In this document: one piece after another, positions 1 to 7,268 of the stretch
Position numbering within the stretch: the stretch's first letter is position 1
Layout: each line of letters begins with the position of its first letter
Assembly: GCA_938003715.1 (NCBI GenBank)
Contig: CALKYK010000319.1
Span: 1-16,548, forward strand
DNA: 16,548 bases
Source: an uncultured Gammaproteobacteria bacterium
GTDB lineage: Bacteria; Pseudomonadota; Gammaproteobacteria; Steroidobacterales; Woeseiaceae
Direction: 5' to 3'
Notes under the pieces: generated by a model
What the model was told of the DNA's origin: nothing
The model's input: only the letters and a program-made list of their open reading frames with translations
Database searches by the model: none
Made by a program: the position numbers and the translations under genes

Positions 1-792
1 CTGTCGGGCGGCAACCCGAACCTCCAGGAAGAGACGGCGGACACGTTCACGATCGGTGTTGTATTCGCGGGCCCGTCGGGTACCCCGCTCGAGGGCTTCC
101 AGGGTGCAATCGACTATTACGACATCACGATCGAGGACAAGATCGGCTCGATCGACGCTGACGTATTCGTAGAGCGCTGCTTCGACCCGAGCTTCAATCC
201 GAACCTGGAGAACAGCAACTTCTACTGCGGCTTCTTCAGCCGTGACGTTGCTACAGGCACGATCATCGATGCACTGGAGGTCGATACCAACATCGCGACC
301 AACGAGGTTCGCGGTATCGATATTCAGCTCGAGTACGGCGCCGACCTCGGCCCGGGCTCGTTCGACGTCAAGTGGATCGCGACCAATCTGCTGAACTGGA
401 AGGCGGCGCAGATCCAGGGCGCACCGCTCAAAGAGTTCGCCGGAACGGCGAGCGGCGACTTCGACGTGCTGCCGGACTGGAAGTTCACGACCCAGTTCTC
501 GTACGCATGGGAGAATATCGACGCCCAGCTCCGCTGGCGCCGCGTAGGTGAATCCACTGACACCTCGTTCCCGGCGTTCAAGCTGGATGCGGTCAACTAC
601 ATCGATCTGACCGGCGGCTACGAGTTCACCCAGGATGCGCTTCAGGGACTGCGGTTCCGCGTCGGCGTCACCAACCTGACGGACGAGGACCCGATCATCT
701 ATCCGTCACAGCAGCAATCCAATACGGATCCGGCAACGTACGACGTGCTGGGTCGCCGCTACTTCGTTTCGGCAACCTACTCGTTCGAATAA
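1..792 (+). CDS. TonB-dependent outer-membrane receptor, C-terminal part (5' end outside window)
   Basis: Frame 1 is open from the first base to TAA at 790-792, giving 263 residues with no start in the window. The fragment begins with a SGGNPNLQEETADTFTIG stretch, which is typical of TonB-dependent receptors just before the last barrel strands. Alternating strands follow (for example GAIDYYDITIEDKIG and VRGIDIQLEYG), then a late RFRVGVTNLTDEDP strand and a terminal GRRYFVSATYSFE strand. Two cysteines at fragment residues 60 and 76, in a CFDP...FYCG loop, could form the extracellular disulfide seen in one large receptor subfamily. The family imports siderophores, cobalamin, glycans or other large substrates across the outer membrane using TonB energy. 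Plug, TonB box and substrate cannot be judged here. The last residue is Glu after Phe, not the usual terminal aromatic. A hairpin terminator follows 24 bp after the stop. Confidence 0.93.
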   Translation: MSGGNPNLQEETADTFTIGVVFAGPSGTPLEGFQGAIDYYDITIEDKIGSIDADVFVERCFDPSFNPNLENSNFYCGFFSRDVATGTIIDALEVDTNIATNEVRGIDIQLEYGADLGPGSFDVKWIATNLLNWKAAQIQGAPLKEFAGTASGDFDVLPDWKFTTQFSYAWENIDAQLRWRRVGESTDTSFPAFKLDAVNYIDLTGGYEFTQDALQGLRFRVGVTNLTDEDPIIYPSQQQSNTDPATYDVLGRRYFVSATYSFE

Positions 793-816
793 GCCAGGTA
801 TCTCAAGCTGGAACAG

Positions 817-845
817 AACGGCGGGCTACGGCCCGCCGTTTCTTT
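817..845 (+). terminator. Rho-independent-type terminator of the TonB-dependent receptor gene
   Basis: A perfect 10-bp stem, AACGGCGGGC (817-826) against GCCCGCCGTT (831-840), closes on a TACG loop (827-830) and is followed by TCTTT. The C(UACG)G loop belongs to the very stable UNCG tetraloop class. It sits between the receptor stop and the methyltransferase start. The stem is symmetric, so it could also stop transcription from the other strand, but the T-run after it fits plus-strand use. Confidence 0.85.
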
Positions 846-854
846 CCGGCCGGT

Positions 855-860
855 TACAAT
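855..860 (+). promoter_or_regulatory. Possible -10 box of the methyltransferase gene
   Basis: TACAAT differs from the sigma-70 -10 consensus at one base. It ends 6 bp before the ATG at 867, so transcription would begin at or next to the start codon and give a nearly leaderless mRNA. This fits the lack of a Shine-Dalgarno sequence. I see no good -35 box; the place where it should lie is inside the terminator stem. This is a weak call from one hexamer. Confidence 0.3.
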
Positions 861-866
861 TCCCCG

Positions 867-1805
867 ATGGACGTCCGGCACTGGGAACGCTTCTATCGCG
901 GCGGTTCGCTCGTCAGCTGCCCTGTCGGCGATTCAGTCAATTATTCCGGCGGTGTACGCTCTGCGTGGGAGAAATTTTTCAGTACGCTCGAGGACGGCAG
1001 CCGAATCCTGGATGTCGGCTGCGGCAACGGCCCGATCTCGCTGATCGCCAAAGAAACCGCCGCGGGCGGAGGTCTCTCGTTCGTCATCGATGCGGTCGAC
1101 CTGGCGCAGATCGACCCGGTGCGGGATGTACCGGACGGCGATCGCCTCTTTGACGGCATCACGTTTCATCCGGGCGTCAGGGCGGACGCGCTACCGTTCC
1201 CGGACGAATGCATGGATGCCGTCGTTGGCCAGTACATCCTGGAGTACACGGATATCGCCGAAACCTGCAGCGAGATTTACCGTATCCTGAAGCCGGGAGG
1301 ATGTTGCCAGTTCATCGTGCATCACGACCAATCCGTCATCGTGCGCAATGCGCGCGAATCGCTGCGGCAGATCGGCGCCGTCAGGGAACACCGCGTTCCG
1401 CGCCTGCTTGCGTCCCTGGTCGACACGCCGTCCGACAAACCGCATCGTGCGAAAGAGTTGGCGGCCGCGCTGAGCGCCGCCATGCACGAGCTGCGTGAAC
1501 AGCATGACGAAGCCGACAATGCGCTCGTGCTCGACTGGCTCGGTCATGGTTGCGCCGGAATTGTCGAGCTGGCGCGTACCGGACGGCGCGGCGAGGCAAC
1601 TCGCGCGCAAAAACAGCTCGAAGCGGAGCTTTCGAACTGGCGCGCGCGGCTCGAGGACCTGGTGCGCGGTGCGCGGTCAGCGGCGCAGCTGCGAGATATC
1701 GAAACTTCGGCCGCTCGCGCCGGCCTTTCGTCAACCGAGACGGCACCACAATATCAGGACGACGGCGCGTTGATCGGCTGGCGGATCAACATGGCCAGGA
1801 TCTGA
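867..1805 (+). CDS. Class I SAM-dependent methyltransferase
   Basis: A 312-residue cytoplasmic protein with a Rossmann-type methyltransferase core. Motif I is ILDVGCGNG (residues 47-55), which binds S-adenosylmethionine. The acidic post-I region is around DAVDL. A Methyltransf_11-like stretch, DALPFPDECMDAVV, is followed by the IYRILKPGG motif that normally comes before strand beta-5. The C-terminal third (about 200-312) is helical, charged and rich in Arg, Ala and Glu, with no motif I know, and it makes the protein longer than a minimal methyltransferase. The substrate cannot be told. The gene lies alone between the receptor terminator and the convergent L,D-transpeptidase gene, with 22 bp between the two stops. 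ATG 867 is the first start that includes the conserved N-terminal region; no ribosome binding site is evident. Confidence 0.85.
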   Translation: MDVRHWERFYRGGSLVSCPVGDSVNYSGGVRSAWEKFFSTLEDGSRILDVGCGNGPISLIAKETAAGGGLSFVIDAVDLAQIDPVRDVPDGDRLFDGITFHPGVRADALPFPDECMDAVVGQYILEYTDIAETCSEIYRILKPGGCCQFIVHHDQSVIVRNARESLRQIGAVREHRVPRLLASLVDTPSDKPHRAKELAAALSAAMHELREQHDEADNALVLDWLGHGCAGIVELARTGRRGEATRAQKQLEAELSNWRARLEDLVRGARSAAQLRDIETSAARAGLSSTETAPQYQDDGALIGWRINMARI

Positions 1806-1827
1806 TCGGGCTCCGGTGCGTCTCTCG

Positions 1828-2754
1828 TCAGCCGGCGTCTTCCGCAACGATCTCGAAAAGGTTCCCGTCCCGGCGCTGCCAGTACAGACGCTTGACGGTG
1901 CTGACCGGCCCGGTGTCCGTCGCCAGCACCTGGCGAAAACGACTCAGGAAAAGGCCGGGCGTTTCGGGGTCCGCGACCAGCAGCAGATCCTCGATATGGA
2001 GCCCGGCAATCGGCCGCGACGCAAACGTCTGCAGGCGAAACGCCGCCCAGGCGTCGCGGTCCAGGCCGCGGTAGCGAAACTCCGGCGCGTACAGGTCCAG
2101 GTACGCCGGCAGGTCGCCGTCGACCTGGCTGGATCGCCACGCCTCGAGCGAATTGCGTAGCGCGGCGCGCAGCGCCTCGATTTCCTGGCCGGATGTGAAC
2201 TGTGCGCGCCTGGACACGATCACGGGCGTCGTCAGCGGATCGAGCGCATCCGCCATGTCCAGCAACGCGTCGTTCGGCAGTGCCAGGCAGCCGTCGGTGT
2301 CGCGCGGCGGACGCTCCGGGTTGTTGTGGTCAACGCCGTGCAGCCAGATGCCGTCGCCGGTGCGTCCCTGGTGCCGGTCCCAGGCGTTCGGGTAGTCGAG
2401 CGGAAACGCGGCGACGCCGTACTTGTCAGCCAGCCGCGTCGTGTCCAGGCGTTCGGTGATGAAATACACGCCGAGCGGCGTGCGTCGGTCCCATGCCCGC
2501 TCCTTGCCGACGCCGTTCAGGCCGATCGACATGTACGGCCGGTCTTTTTCTATCAGCCTGCCGCGGGTATGGACGTAGTGATGCAGCGTGGCGTTTTCCG
2601 TGTCTGCCACCAGCACGTTGTGCACGGACGGCGGCAACTCGATGAGCCAGGCGGGCCGCACGTCGAACGCATCCGGTTCGACGAGCGAGTCGCCGCGCGC
2701 ACTGGCGGCAATCAGGCCGGCGAGGAGCAGGCCCGCATGTGGCAGGCGGAACAT
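1828..2754 (-). CDS. Exported L,D-transpeptidase (YkuD fold) with NTF2/Cds6-like C-terminal domain
   Basis: A 308-residue protein from ATG 2754. An in-frame ATG at 2796 would give 322 residues; 2754 is preferred because AGGGA lies 11 nt upstream and the signal peptide (MFRLPHAGLLLAGLIAASA) then starts at once. Residues 45-185 look like a YkuD domain. The catalytic region has H139 in GIWLHG and C156 in RDTDGCLAL; most family members read S-H-G-C, so TDGC is a variant. The Cys forms an acyl-enzyme with a peptidoglycan tetrapeptide and makes or breaks meso-DAP links or anchors proteins. Residues 195-308 (EALRAALRNSLEAWRSSQVDGDLPAYLDLY...) resemble the NTF2-like tail of Cds6-family L,D-transpeptidases. 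It is the last gene of the cupredoxin/barrel group, 32-74 bp after the barrel gene, and may share its transcript. Confidence 0.83.
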   Translation of the reverse strand: MFRLPHAGLLLAGLIAASARGDSLVEPDAFDVRPAWLIELPPSVHNVLVADTENATLHHYVHTRGRLIEKDRPYMSIGLNGVGKERAWDRRTPLGVYFITERLDTTRLADKYGVAAFPLDYPNAWDRHQGRTGDGIWLHGVDHNNPERPPRDTDGCLALPNDALLDMADALDPLTTPVIVSRRAQFTSGQEIEALRAALRNSLEAWRSSQVDGDLPAYLDLYAPEFRYRGLDRDAWAAFRLQTFASRPIAGLHIEDLLLVADPETPGLFLSRFRQVLATDTGPVSTVKRLYWQRRDGNLFEIVAEDAG

Positions 2755-2828
2755 GTTCGAGCGGATCCCTGCGCGAAGTGACCAACTGTCGGCCATGTTA
2801 CCGTCACGTTGTCGGCGCTCACAAGGCG

Positions 2829-4100
2829 TCAGTTCGCAAAACGCAGCAAAAGCGATAGCTGTATCTGTTCTTCGCGTACGTCGGGATCGAAACCGGCATA
2901 ACCGCGGGCGCAGCGGTGCGAACGAACGGCAAGCCATTCGGCGGCAATGCCGATGCGGTCGGAATGATGGTAGCGGTAGCCGATGGTCCAGGCGCGACCG
3001 TTCTCCGGGTTGTTGTCCTCGACGGTCTGGTCGTTCTGCGTGACGTCGAAACGGTCGTAGCGCAGCGACAGCCGGTGCCGCTCGAACGTCTTCGTCAACA
3101 GCAGGAAACTGCTTTCGTACTCGACGTCGACGACGTGCGCCCCGTTGATCACGCCGCCCATGACCGTCGAACCGGACATCCACTGGGCGATCAGCCCGAA
3201 GTCGGCAGGTAACTCGAATTGCGCGCCGACGTGATCGAAGATCGTCGTCCAGCCGTACTGCCCGTTTTCGACGACTGTCGGATCGGCACGATTGTCATAG
3301 TGCATCGCACGGACCAGCACGCGATCCGTGTAGCGCCATTCGCCGCTGACGTAGTAGCCCGGGCGATCGTCGACTTCGACGAACGGCTCCACGTACGGAT
3401 CGTTGCCTTCGAACAGGCCACCCGGCTGCAGCTGTGGCAGCGTCGGCAGCGGCACGTCGTCGCCGAAGCGGGTCTGGCGGTCGTGCAGCGACCAGCCTTT
3501 CCACGCGATCAGCGTCCCTGCCGGGTCACTGCCGTAGAACGCCGCGACGTGCAATCCGAACTGGTGCGCTCCCGCTAGCGAGCGCGGCCGTCGCGTCACG
3601 CCGAGCTCGGCACCAAACGTGCGCAACTCTTCCGCGACCCAGGTATTGATCGCCGACGAATTCAGCGTGTAGGGACTGCTCCAGCCTGGCTCGGTGTTCT
3701 CGAGGGAAATGCGCGGGTAGAAGGCGCCGACCTTCAGGCGGTAGCGGTTCGCCGAACGCGGCAGCGGCCGCCACTCGACGTACGCCTCGGTGAAATCGGC
3801 GCTTTCGCCGAAGTCGTCGTCGTACAGCTCGACCGCGACGTGCGCGTCGATCGTGTCGGTCAGCAGCGACGTGTAATCGAAAAAGGCGCGGCTCAGCGTG
3901 ATGCCGCCGTCTCCCTCGTCGTGCCGCAGCTTGCCCATTGACGCGGAACCGCCGGTCCAGGAATCGTAGCCGGAGGTATGCAGGTAGCCGAGCTCGACGC
4001 CCGCGGTGAACTGCTGGCGGCCCGGTGCGTCGTCCTGTGCGATCGCCATGAGCGGGGCGATCGTTGCGGCAAAGAGACAGTAATTCAGTAGTCTGACCAT
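2829..4100 (-). CDS. Putative outer-membrane beta-barrel (porin-like) protein
   Basis: A 423-residue protein with a clear signal peptide (MVRLLNYCLFAATIAPLMAIA, probable cut before QDD). The rest alternates short amphipathic strands with Asp/Gly-rich turns, for example FTAGVELGYLH, DAHVAVELYDDD, YRLKVGAFYPR, GYYVSGEWRYTDR, HRLSLRYDRFD and QIQLSLLLRFAN, as expected for a 14-18-stranded barrel. I do not recognise a named family and cannot give a substrate. The C-terminus is RFAN, so Phe is third from last, not last. A GGGGGA ribosome binding site lies about 6 nt before the ATG. The start overlaps the 3' end of the upstream cupredoxin gene by 16 bp, which suggests coupled translation and a joint role in the envelope. 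Another reading is a DUF-type OprO/OprP-like or alginate-export-like barrel. Confidence 0.75.
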   Translation of the reverse strand: MVRLLNYCLFAATIAPLMAIAQDDAPGRQQFTAGVELGYLHTSGYDSWTGGSASMGKLRHDEGDGGITLSRAFFDYTSLLTDTIDAHVAVELYDDDFGESADFTEAYVEWRPLPRSANRYRLKVGAFYPRISLENTEPGWSSPYTLNSSAINTWVAEELRTFGAELGVTRRPRSLAGAHQFGLHVAAFYGSDPAGTLIAWKGWSLHDRQTRFGDDVPLPTLPQLQPGGLFEGNDPYVEPFVEVDDRPGYYVSGEWRYTDRVLVRAMHYDNRADPTVVENGQYGWTTIFDHVGAQFELPADFGLIAQWMSGSTVMGGVINGAHVVDVEYESSFLLLTKTFERHRLSLRYDRFDVTQNDQTVEDNNPENGRAWTIGYRYHHSDRIGIAAEWLAVRSHRCARGYAGFDPDVREEQIQLSLLLRFAN

Positions 4101-4759
4101 GTCAGTCCCCCATCGTCGTGATCCCGGGAAGGCCGCAGCCGACCCGTCAATTCGAATGTCAGCGACGCGACGCCGCCGGCATCGACGGTCTGCGTCAGCG
4201 TTTCGTTTTTTGGCCTGATGCGCGGGCTCCAGATGCTGACGTCGACACGACTGACGTCACCCGGATCGAGCGTGACTTTACCGTCGGCATTCGTCTTGCC
4301 GTAGACGGCCGAATCGACGACCAGGATGAAGCCGAGCATGCGGTCATGAATGTTGCAGCCGACCGTCACGACGCCGGCGTGCTCGAACGTCACCGGCGGG
4401 TGTGCGTTGCCCTTGTACAGCGGCAGCATGAAGTCGTTCGGCCGCGAGAACGAATAGACGTGATGCGCGATCGGGTCGCTGTTCGGAAAGTGCACCTCGT
4501 CGCCCGTCGCGACGACCAGGAAATGCGGCACGAAGCGGCCGTGCTGCTGGTCCATCACCTTGCGTTCGGGACCCGGTTTTGCGATGCCGCTCTGCGCGCC
4601 GACGTAGACCGCGACGTCGGGGACCGGGTCTCCGTCACGGTCGAGGACCGTTACGGTCAATGGCGCCGGGTGTGCCGTCACCGTGAGCGCGACAGCGAAC
4701 ACGGGCAGCCAGCGCGTCTTGCGCAAGCTTTGTTTTGCGGGCAAAAACAATTGGCTCAT
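4085..4759 (-). CDS. Periplasmic cupredoxin-domain protein (type-1 copper; 'methylamine utilization protein'-like)
   Basis: A 224-residue protein with a signal peptide: basic MSQLFLPAKQSLRKTRW, then the hydrophobic core LPVFAVALTVTA. Residues 33-60 (LTVTVLDRDGDPVPDVAVYVG) look like a carboxypeptidase-regulatory or transthyretin-like strand pair. Residues 75-150 are plastocyanin-like: FVPHFLVVATGDEVHFPNSD, HHVYSFS, then GCNIHDRML. Probable copper ligands are H99 (or H100), C135, H138 and M141. The Cys-x2-His-x2-Met spacing is shorter on the Met side than in plastocyanin. Such proteins are often labelled methylamine utilization, but no mau genes lie nearby, so electron transfer or copper sensing is only inferred. 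The likely transcript starts in the divergent gap shared with the EAL gene and continues into the overlapping barrel gene. ATG 4759 was chosen because it places the signal peptide at the N-terminus. Confidence 0.82.
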   Translation of the reverse strand: MSQLFLPAKQSLRKTRWLPVFAVALTVTAHPAPLTVTVLDRDGDPVPDVAVYVGAQSGIAKPGPERKVMDQQHGRFVPHFLVVATGDEVHFPNSDPIAHHVYSFSRPNDFMLPLYKGNAHPPVTFEHAGVVTVGCNIHDRMLGFILVVDSAVYGKTNADGKVTLDPGDVSRVDVSIWSPRIRPKNETLTQTVDAGGVASLTFELTGRLRPSRDHDDGGLTWSDY

Positions 4760-4803
4760 CCGGGTCCGCGCCTGCAATGCGTAAGTTTTTGTTCCGAAAG
4801 CTA

Positions 4804-4834
4804 ATCGTGAACTGCGGCACACCATCTTCACGAT
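4804..4834. promoter_or_regulatory. Inverted repeat in the divergent intergenic region, candidate operator
   Basis: ATCGTGAA at 4804-4811 is the exact reverse complement of TTCACGAT at 4827-4834, with a 15-bp spacer. The half-site centres are about 23 bp apart, close to two helical turns, as expected for a dimeric regulator. The repeat lies in the 97-bp gap between the cupredoxin and EAL start codons, where both promoters must sit. No regulator gene is present in the window to pair with it. A chance repeat cannot be excluded. Confidence 0.45.
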
Positions 4835-4856
4835 CCAGCACCTAACATCGGTTGAA

Positions 4857-7262
4857 ATGTTTAACGGCAGGAAAGCTTCTCGCTTGAGGCCGGCGCACGT
4901 GCAGAAAAAGTTAAGTTTTTTCGCCAAGCTCACGATCCTCGCGATCGGACCGCTGGTCTGTGCGCAGCTGATCACGCTGTACGCCGTCATGCGCACCGTA
5001 GAATCGGACGTCGAACGCCGTGCACGCAGCGCCCTGTCGATCGGCGGCACCGTCGTCGACGAGTTTCTCGCCGCCCGCGACGAGCAGCTGCGTACCAGCA
5101 TCGACGTGCTCGCCGGCGATTTCGGGCTGAAGCAGGCTGTCGCGACGGGCGACACGGCAACGATCAACTCGGTCCTGAATAACCATATCCGGCGCATCAA
5201 CGCCGACGCCGGCCTGATCCTCGATATCGACGGCGCGCTGATCGCCAGCACGGTCGATGACGGCGAGGCCGCAAGCAGCGAACTCGTGCAGCTCGCCGAT
5301 CAGTCGGGAAACCGACGCTCGACACTGACGATTGGCGACGCGACCTATCACGCGATCGCCGTACCGCTGATGGCGCCGACGGAAGTCGGCTACGTCGTGC
5401 TCGGATTTCGTATCGACGACGCGCTGGCGAACCGGCTCAACGGACTGACCGGCCTCGACGTGACGATCGCCGCGGCGGACCCGTCAGGACATCGGCTGCT
5501 GGCGCGCAACGAACCGCTCGCACCCGCGGAGCTGGCACGTTTCGACGAAGGCTTGCAGGCGGTTTACGTCGTCGCCGCGGACGCCGGCGACTGGCTCACC
5601 CTGCAGGTGCCGTTCGTCGACCGTGACAGTCCGGTGCACGTGGTGCTGCAGCGATCGCTGCAGGAATCGATGCAGGCCTACGATGCCGCGCGCGAAAAAC
5701 TGATCCTGTTCAGCGTCGCGTTGCTGCTGTGCGGCGCCGTCGGCGCCGCCTACGTGTCCGGCGGTATCGCGAAGCCGGTGCAGATCCTGACCGCCGCATC
5801 GCGACGCATCAGCTCGGGTGACTACCTGAGCGCGGTCGAGGTCGGGTCCGACGACGAGTTCGGCGAACTCGCGGCGAGCTTCAACGCGATGCGCACCGCA
5901 ATATCCGAACGTGAGGCGAGGATCTCGCACCAGGCGACTCACGATTCGGTGACAAACCTGCCGAACCGCGACGGTGTCGCGAAATGCCTGAACGAGGCGC
6001 TGGCGCTGCGCACCGGTGACCAGGCGCACGTCTGCGTGCTCGCGATCAAATTGCGGAGGCTCGATTCGATCTCCTCGGTCCTTGGTCTGAACGCGCGCGA
6101 TGAAGTACTCGCGCAGGCGGCGCGCTCGCTGCTGGTGAACCTTCGCGCCGGCGAAACGCTGGGGTACGTCGGCACCGGCGAGTTCCTGCTGATACTGAAC
6201 GACGCCGACGTGCACACGGCGCACATCGTCGCCGAACGCATCGACGACATCCTTGCCGCCGGCGTTACGCTGGAGAAGATCAACATCACGCTGCAGACCG
6301 AGATCGGCATCGCGTCCTGCCCGGCGCACGGCGACACCGCCCCGGAACTGATTCGCAGCGCGTCCATCGCGCGCACCGAGGCGGCCGCACGGGGAGAACG
6401 CATCGTCGTATTCCAAGCCGGACGACAGGACTACTATGTCCGGCAGCTGCGTATCGTCAACGACCTGCGCAGCGCGCTTCACCGGGAAGAGGTGCTGTTG
6501 CATTTCCAGCCCAAGATCTCGCTGCCGGACGGAACGCTGTGCGGCGCCGAGTCGCTCGTGCGCTGGGAGCACCCGGAGTTCGGCTTCCTGCCGCCCGACG
6601 AATTCATACCGGCCGCCGAGCAGGCCGGTACCATCGTGCACCTGACGCGCTACGTGCTCGCCCGCTCGGTCGCCTACTGCCGGCAGTGGCTCGACCAGGG
6701 CCTCGAGGTCCCGGTCGCCGTCAACCTGTCGGCGCGCGACCTGCAGGACGAATACCTGCCGCACTTCGTGCAGCAGCTCGTCGTGCAGCACGACCTGCCT
6801 CCGGGAAGGCTGACGCTCGAGATCACCGAGAACAGGGTGATGCAGGATCTGGACCAGGCGGTGTCCATCCTCGAAGCCCTGCGCGACATCGGCGTGCGCA
6901 TTTCGGTCGACGACTTCGGCACCGGTCACTCATCGCTCGCGCAGCTCAAGCACATGCCGCTCCACGAACTGAAGATCGACAAGTCGTTCATCATGAAGCT
7001 GGTCGAGGAGGAACAGAACCTCGCCATTGTGCACACGATCGTCGACCTCGCACACAACATGCAACTGGACGTCATCGCGGAAGGCGTCGAGAACGAGGAC
7101 ACGCTGCGGAGGCTGAGCGACGCCGGCTGTGAGCAGGCGCAGGGTTACTTCATCAGCAAGCCGCTCGACCCGGATGCGTTTGCCGACTGGTGCAAGGCTT
7201 ACGAACCGGTCGCGTACCCGGAACGACGCGGCCGGAACCGTCCGTTTGCCGAAAGCGCCTGA
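4857..7262 (+). CDS. Membrane-bound HAMP-GGDEF-EAL protein, probable c-di-GMP phosphodiesterase
   Basis: An 801-residue inner-membrane protein. TM1 is at about 21-45 and TM2 at about 282-302, enclosing a periplasmic region of about 235 residues that could be a CACHE-like sensor. HAMP is at about 303-355. The GGDEF domain (about 355-520) has the signature changed to GTGEF (439-443), so cyclase activity is unlikely; it may still bind GTP as a regulator. The EAL domain (about 540-785) keeps the residues expected for c-di-GMP hydrolysis: E565 (ESLVRW), N623 (NLSARDL), E655 (LEITE), D685-D686 (DDFGTG), K706 (KIDKSF), E742 (AEGVE) and QGYF. ATG 4857 lacks a ribosome binding site. An in-frame GTG at 4899, with GAGG 9 nt upstream, is a credible alternative start (787 residues) that keeps TM1. 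It is divergent from the cupredoxin gene and ends 6 bp from the convergent deacetylase gene. Confidence 0.93.
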   Translation: MFNGRKASRLRPAHVQKKLSFFAKLTILAIGPLVCAQLITLYAVMRTVESDVERRARSALSIGGTVVDEFLAARDEQLRTSIDVLAGDFGLKQAVATGDTATINSVLNNHIRRINADAGLILDIDGALIASTVDDGEAASSELVQLADQSGNRRSTLTIGDATYHAIAVPLMAPTEVGYVVLGFRIDDALANRLNGLTGLDVTIAAADPSGHRLLARNEPLAPAELARFDEGLQAVYVVAADAGDWLTLQVPFVDRDSPVHVVLQRSLQESMQAYDAAREKLILFSVALLLCGAVGAAYVSGGIAKPVQILTAASRRISSGDYLSAVEVGSDDEFGELAASFNAMRTAISEREARISHQATHDSVTNLPNRDGVAKCLNEALALRTGDQAHVCVLAIKLRRLDSISSVLGLNARDEVLAQAARSLLVNLRAGETLGYVGTGEFLLILNDADVHTAHIVAERIDDILAAGVTLEKINITLQTEIGIASCPAHGDTAPELIRSASIARTEAAARGERIVVFQAGRQDYYVRQLRIVNDLRSALHREEVLLHFQPKISLPDGTLCGAESLVRWEHPEFGFLPPDEFIPAAEQAGTIVHLTRYVLARSVAYCRQWLDQGLEVPVAVNLSARDLQDEYLPHFVQQLVVQHDLPPGRLTLEITENRVMQDLDQAVSILEALRDIGVRISVDDFGTGHSSLAQLKHMPLHELKIDKSFIMKLVEEEQNLAIVHTIVDLAHNMQLDVIAEGVENEDTLRRLSDAGCEQAQGYFISKPLDPDAFADWCKAYEPVAYPERRGRNRPFAESA

Positions 7263-7268
7263 GCCGCG

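Noticed and set aside
4085..4759. Part of a methylamine dehydrogenase (mau) cluster
   Set aside because: The database-style family name suggests this, but no methylamine dehydrogenase subunit or maturation gene is present; only the cupredoxin fold is supported.
5484..6929. Long open frame (481 codons) on the minus strand inside the EAL gene
   Set aside because: It is antisense to conserved GGDEF/EAL motifs, is rich in Arg, His, Asp and Val with no recognisable domain, and is what GC-rich codon bias produces opposite a real gene.
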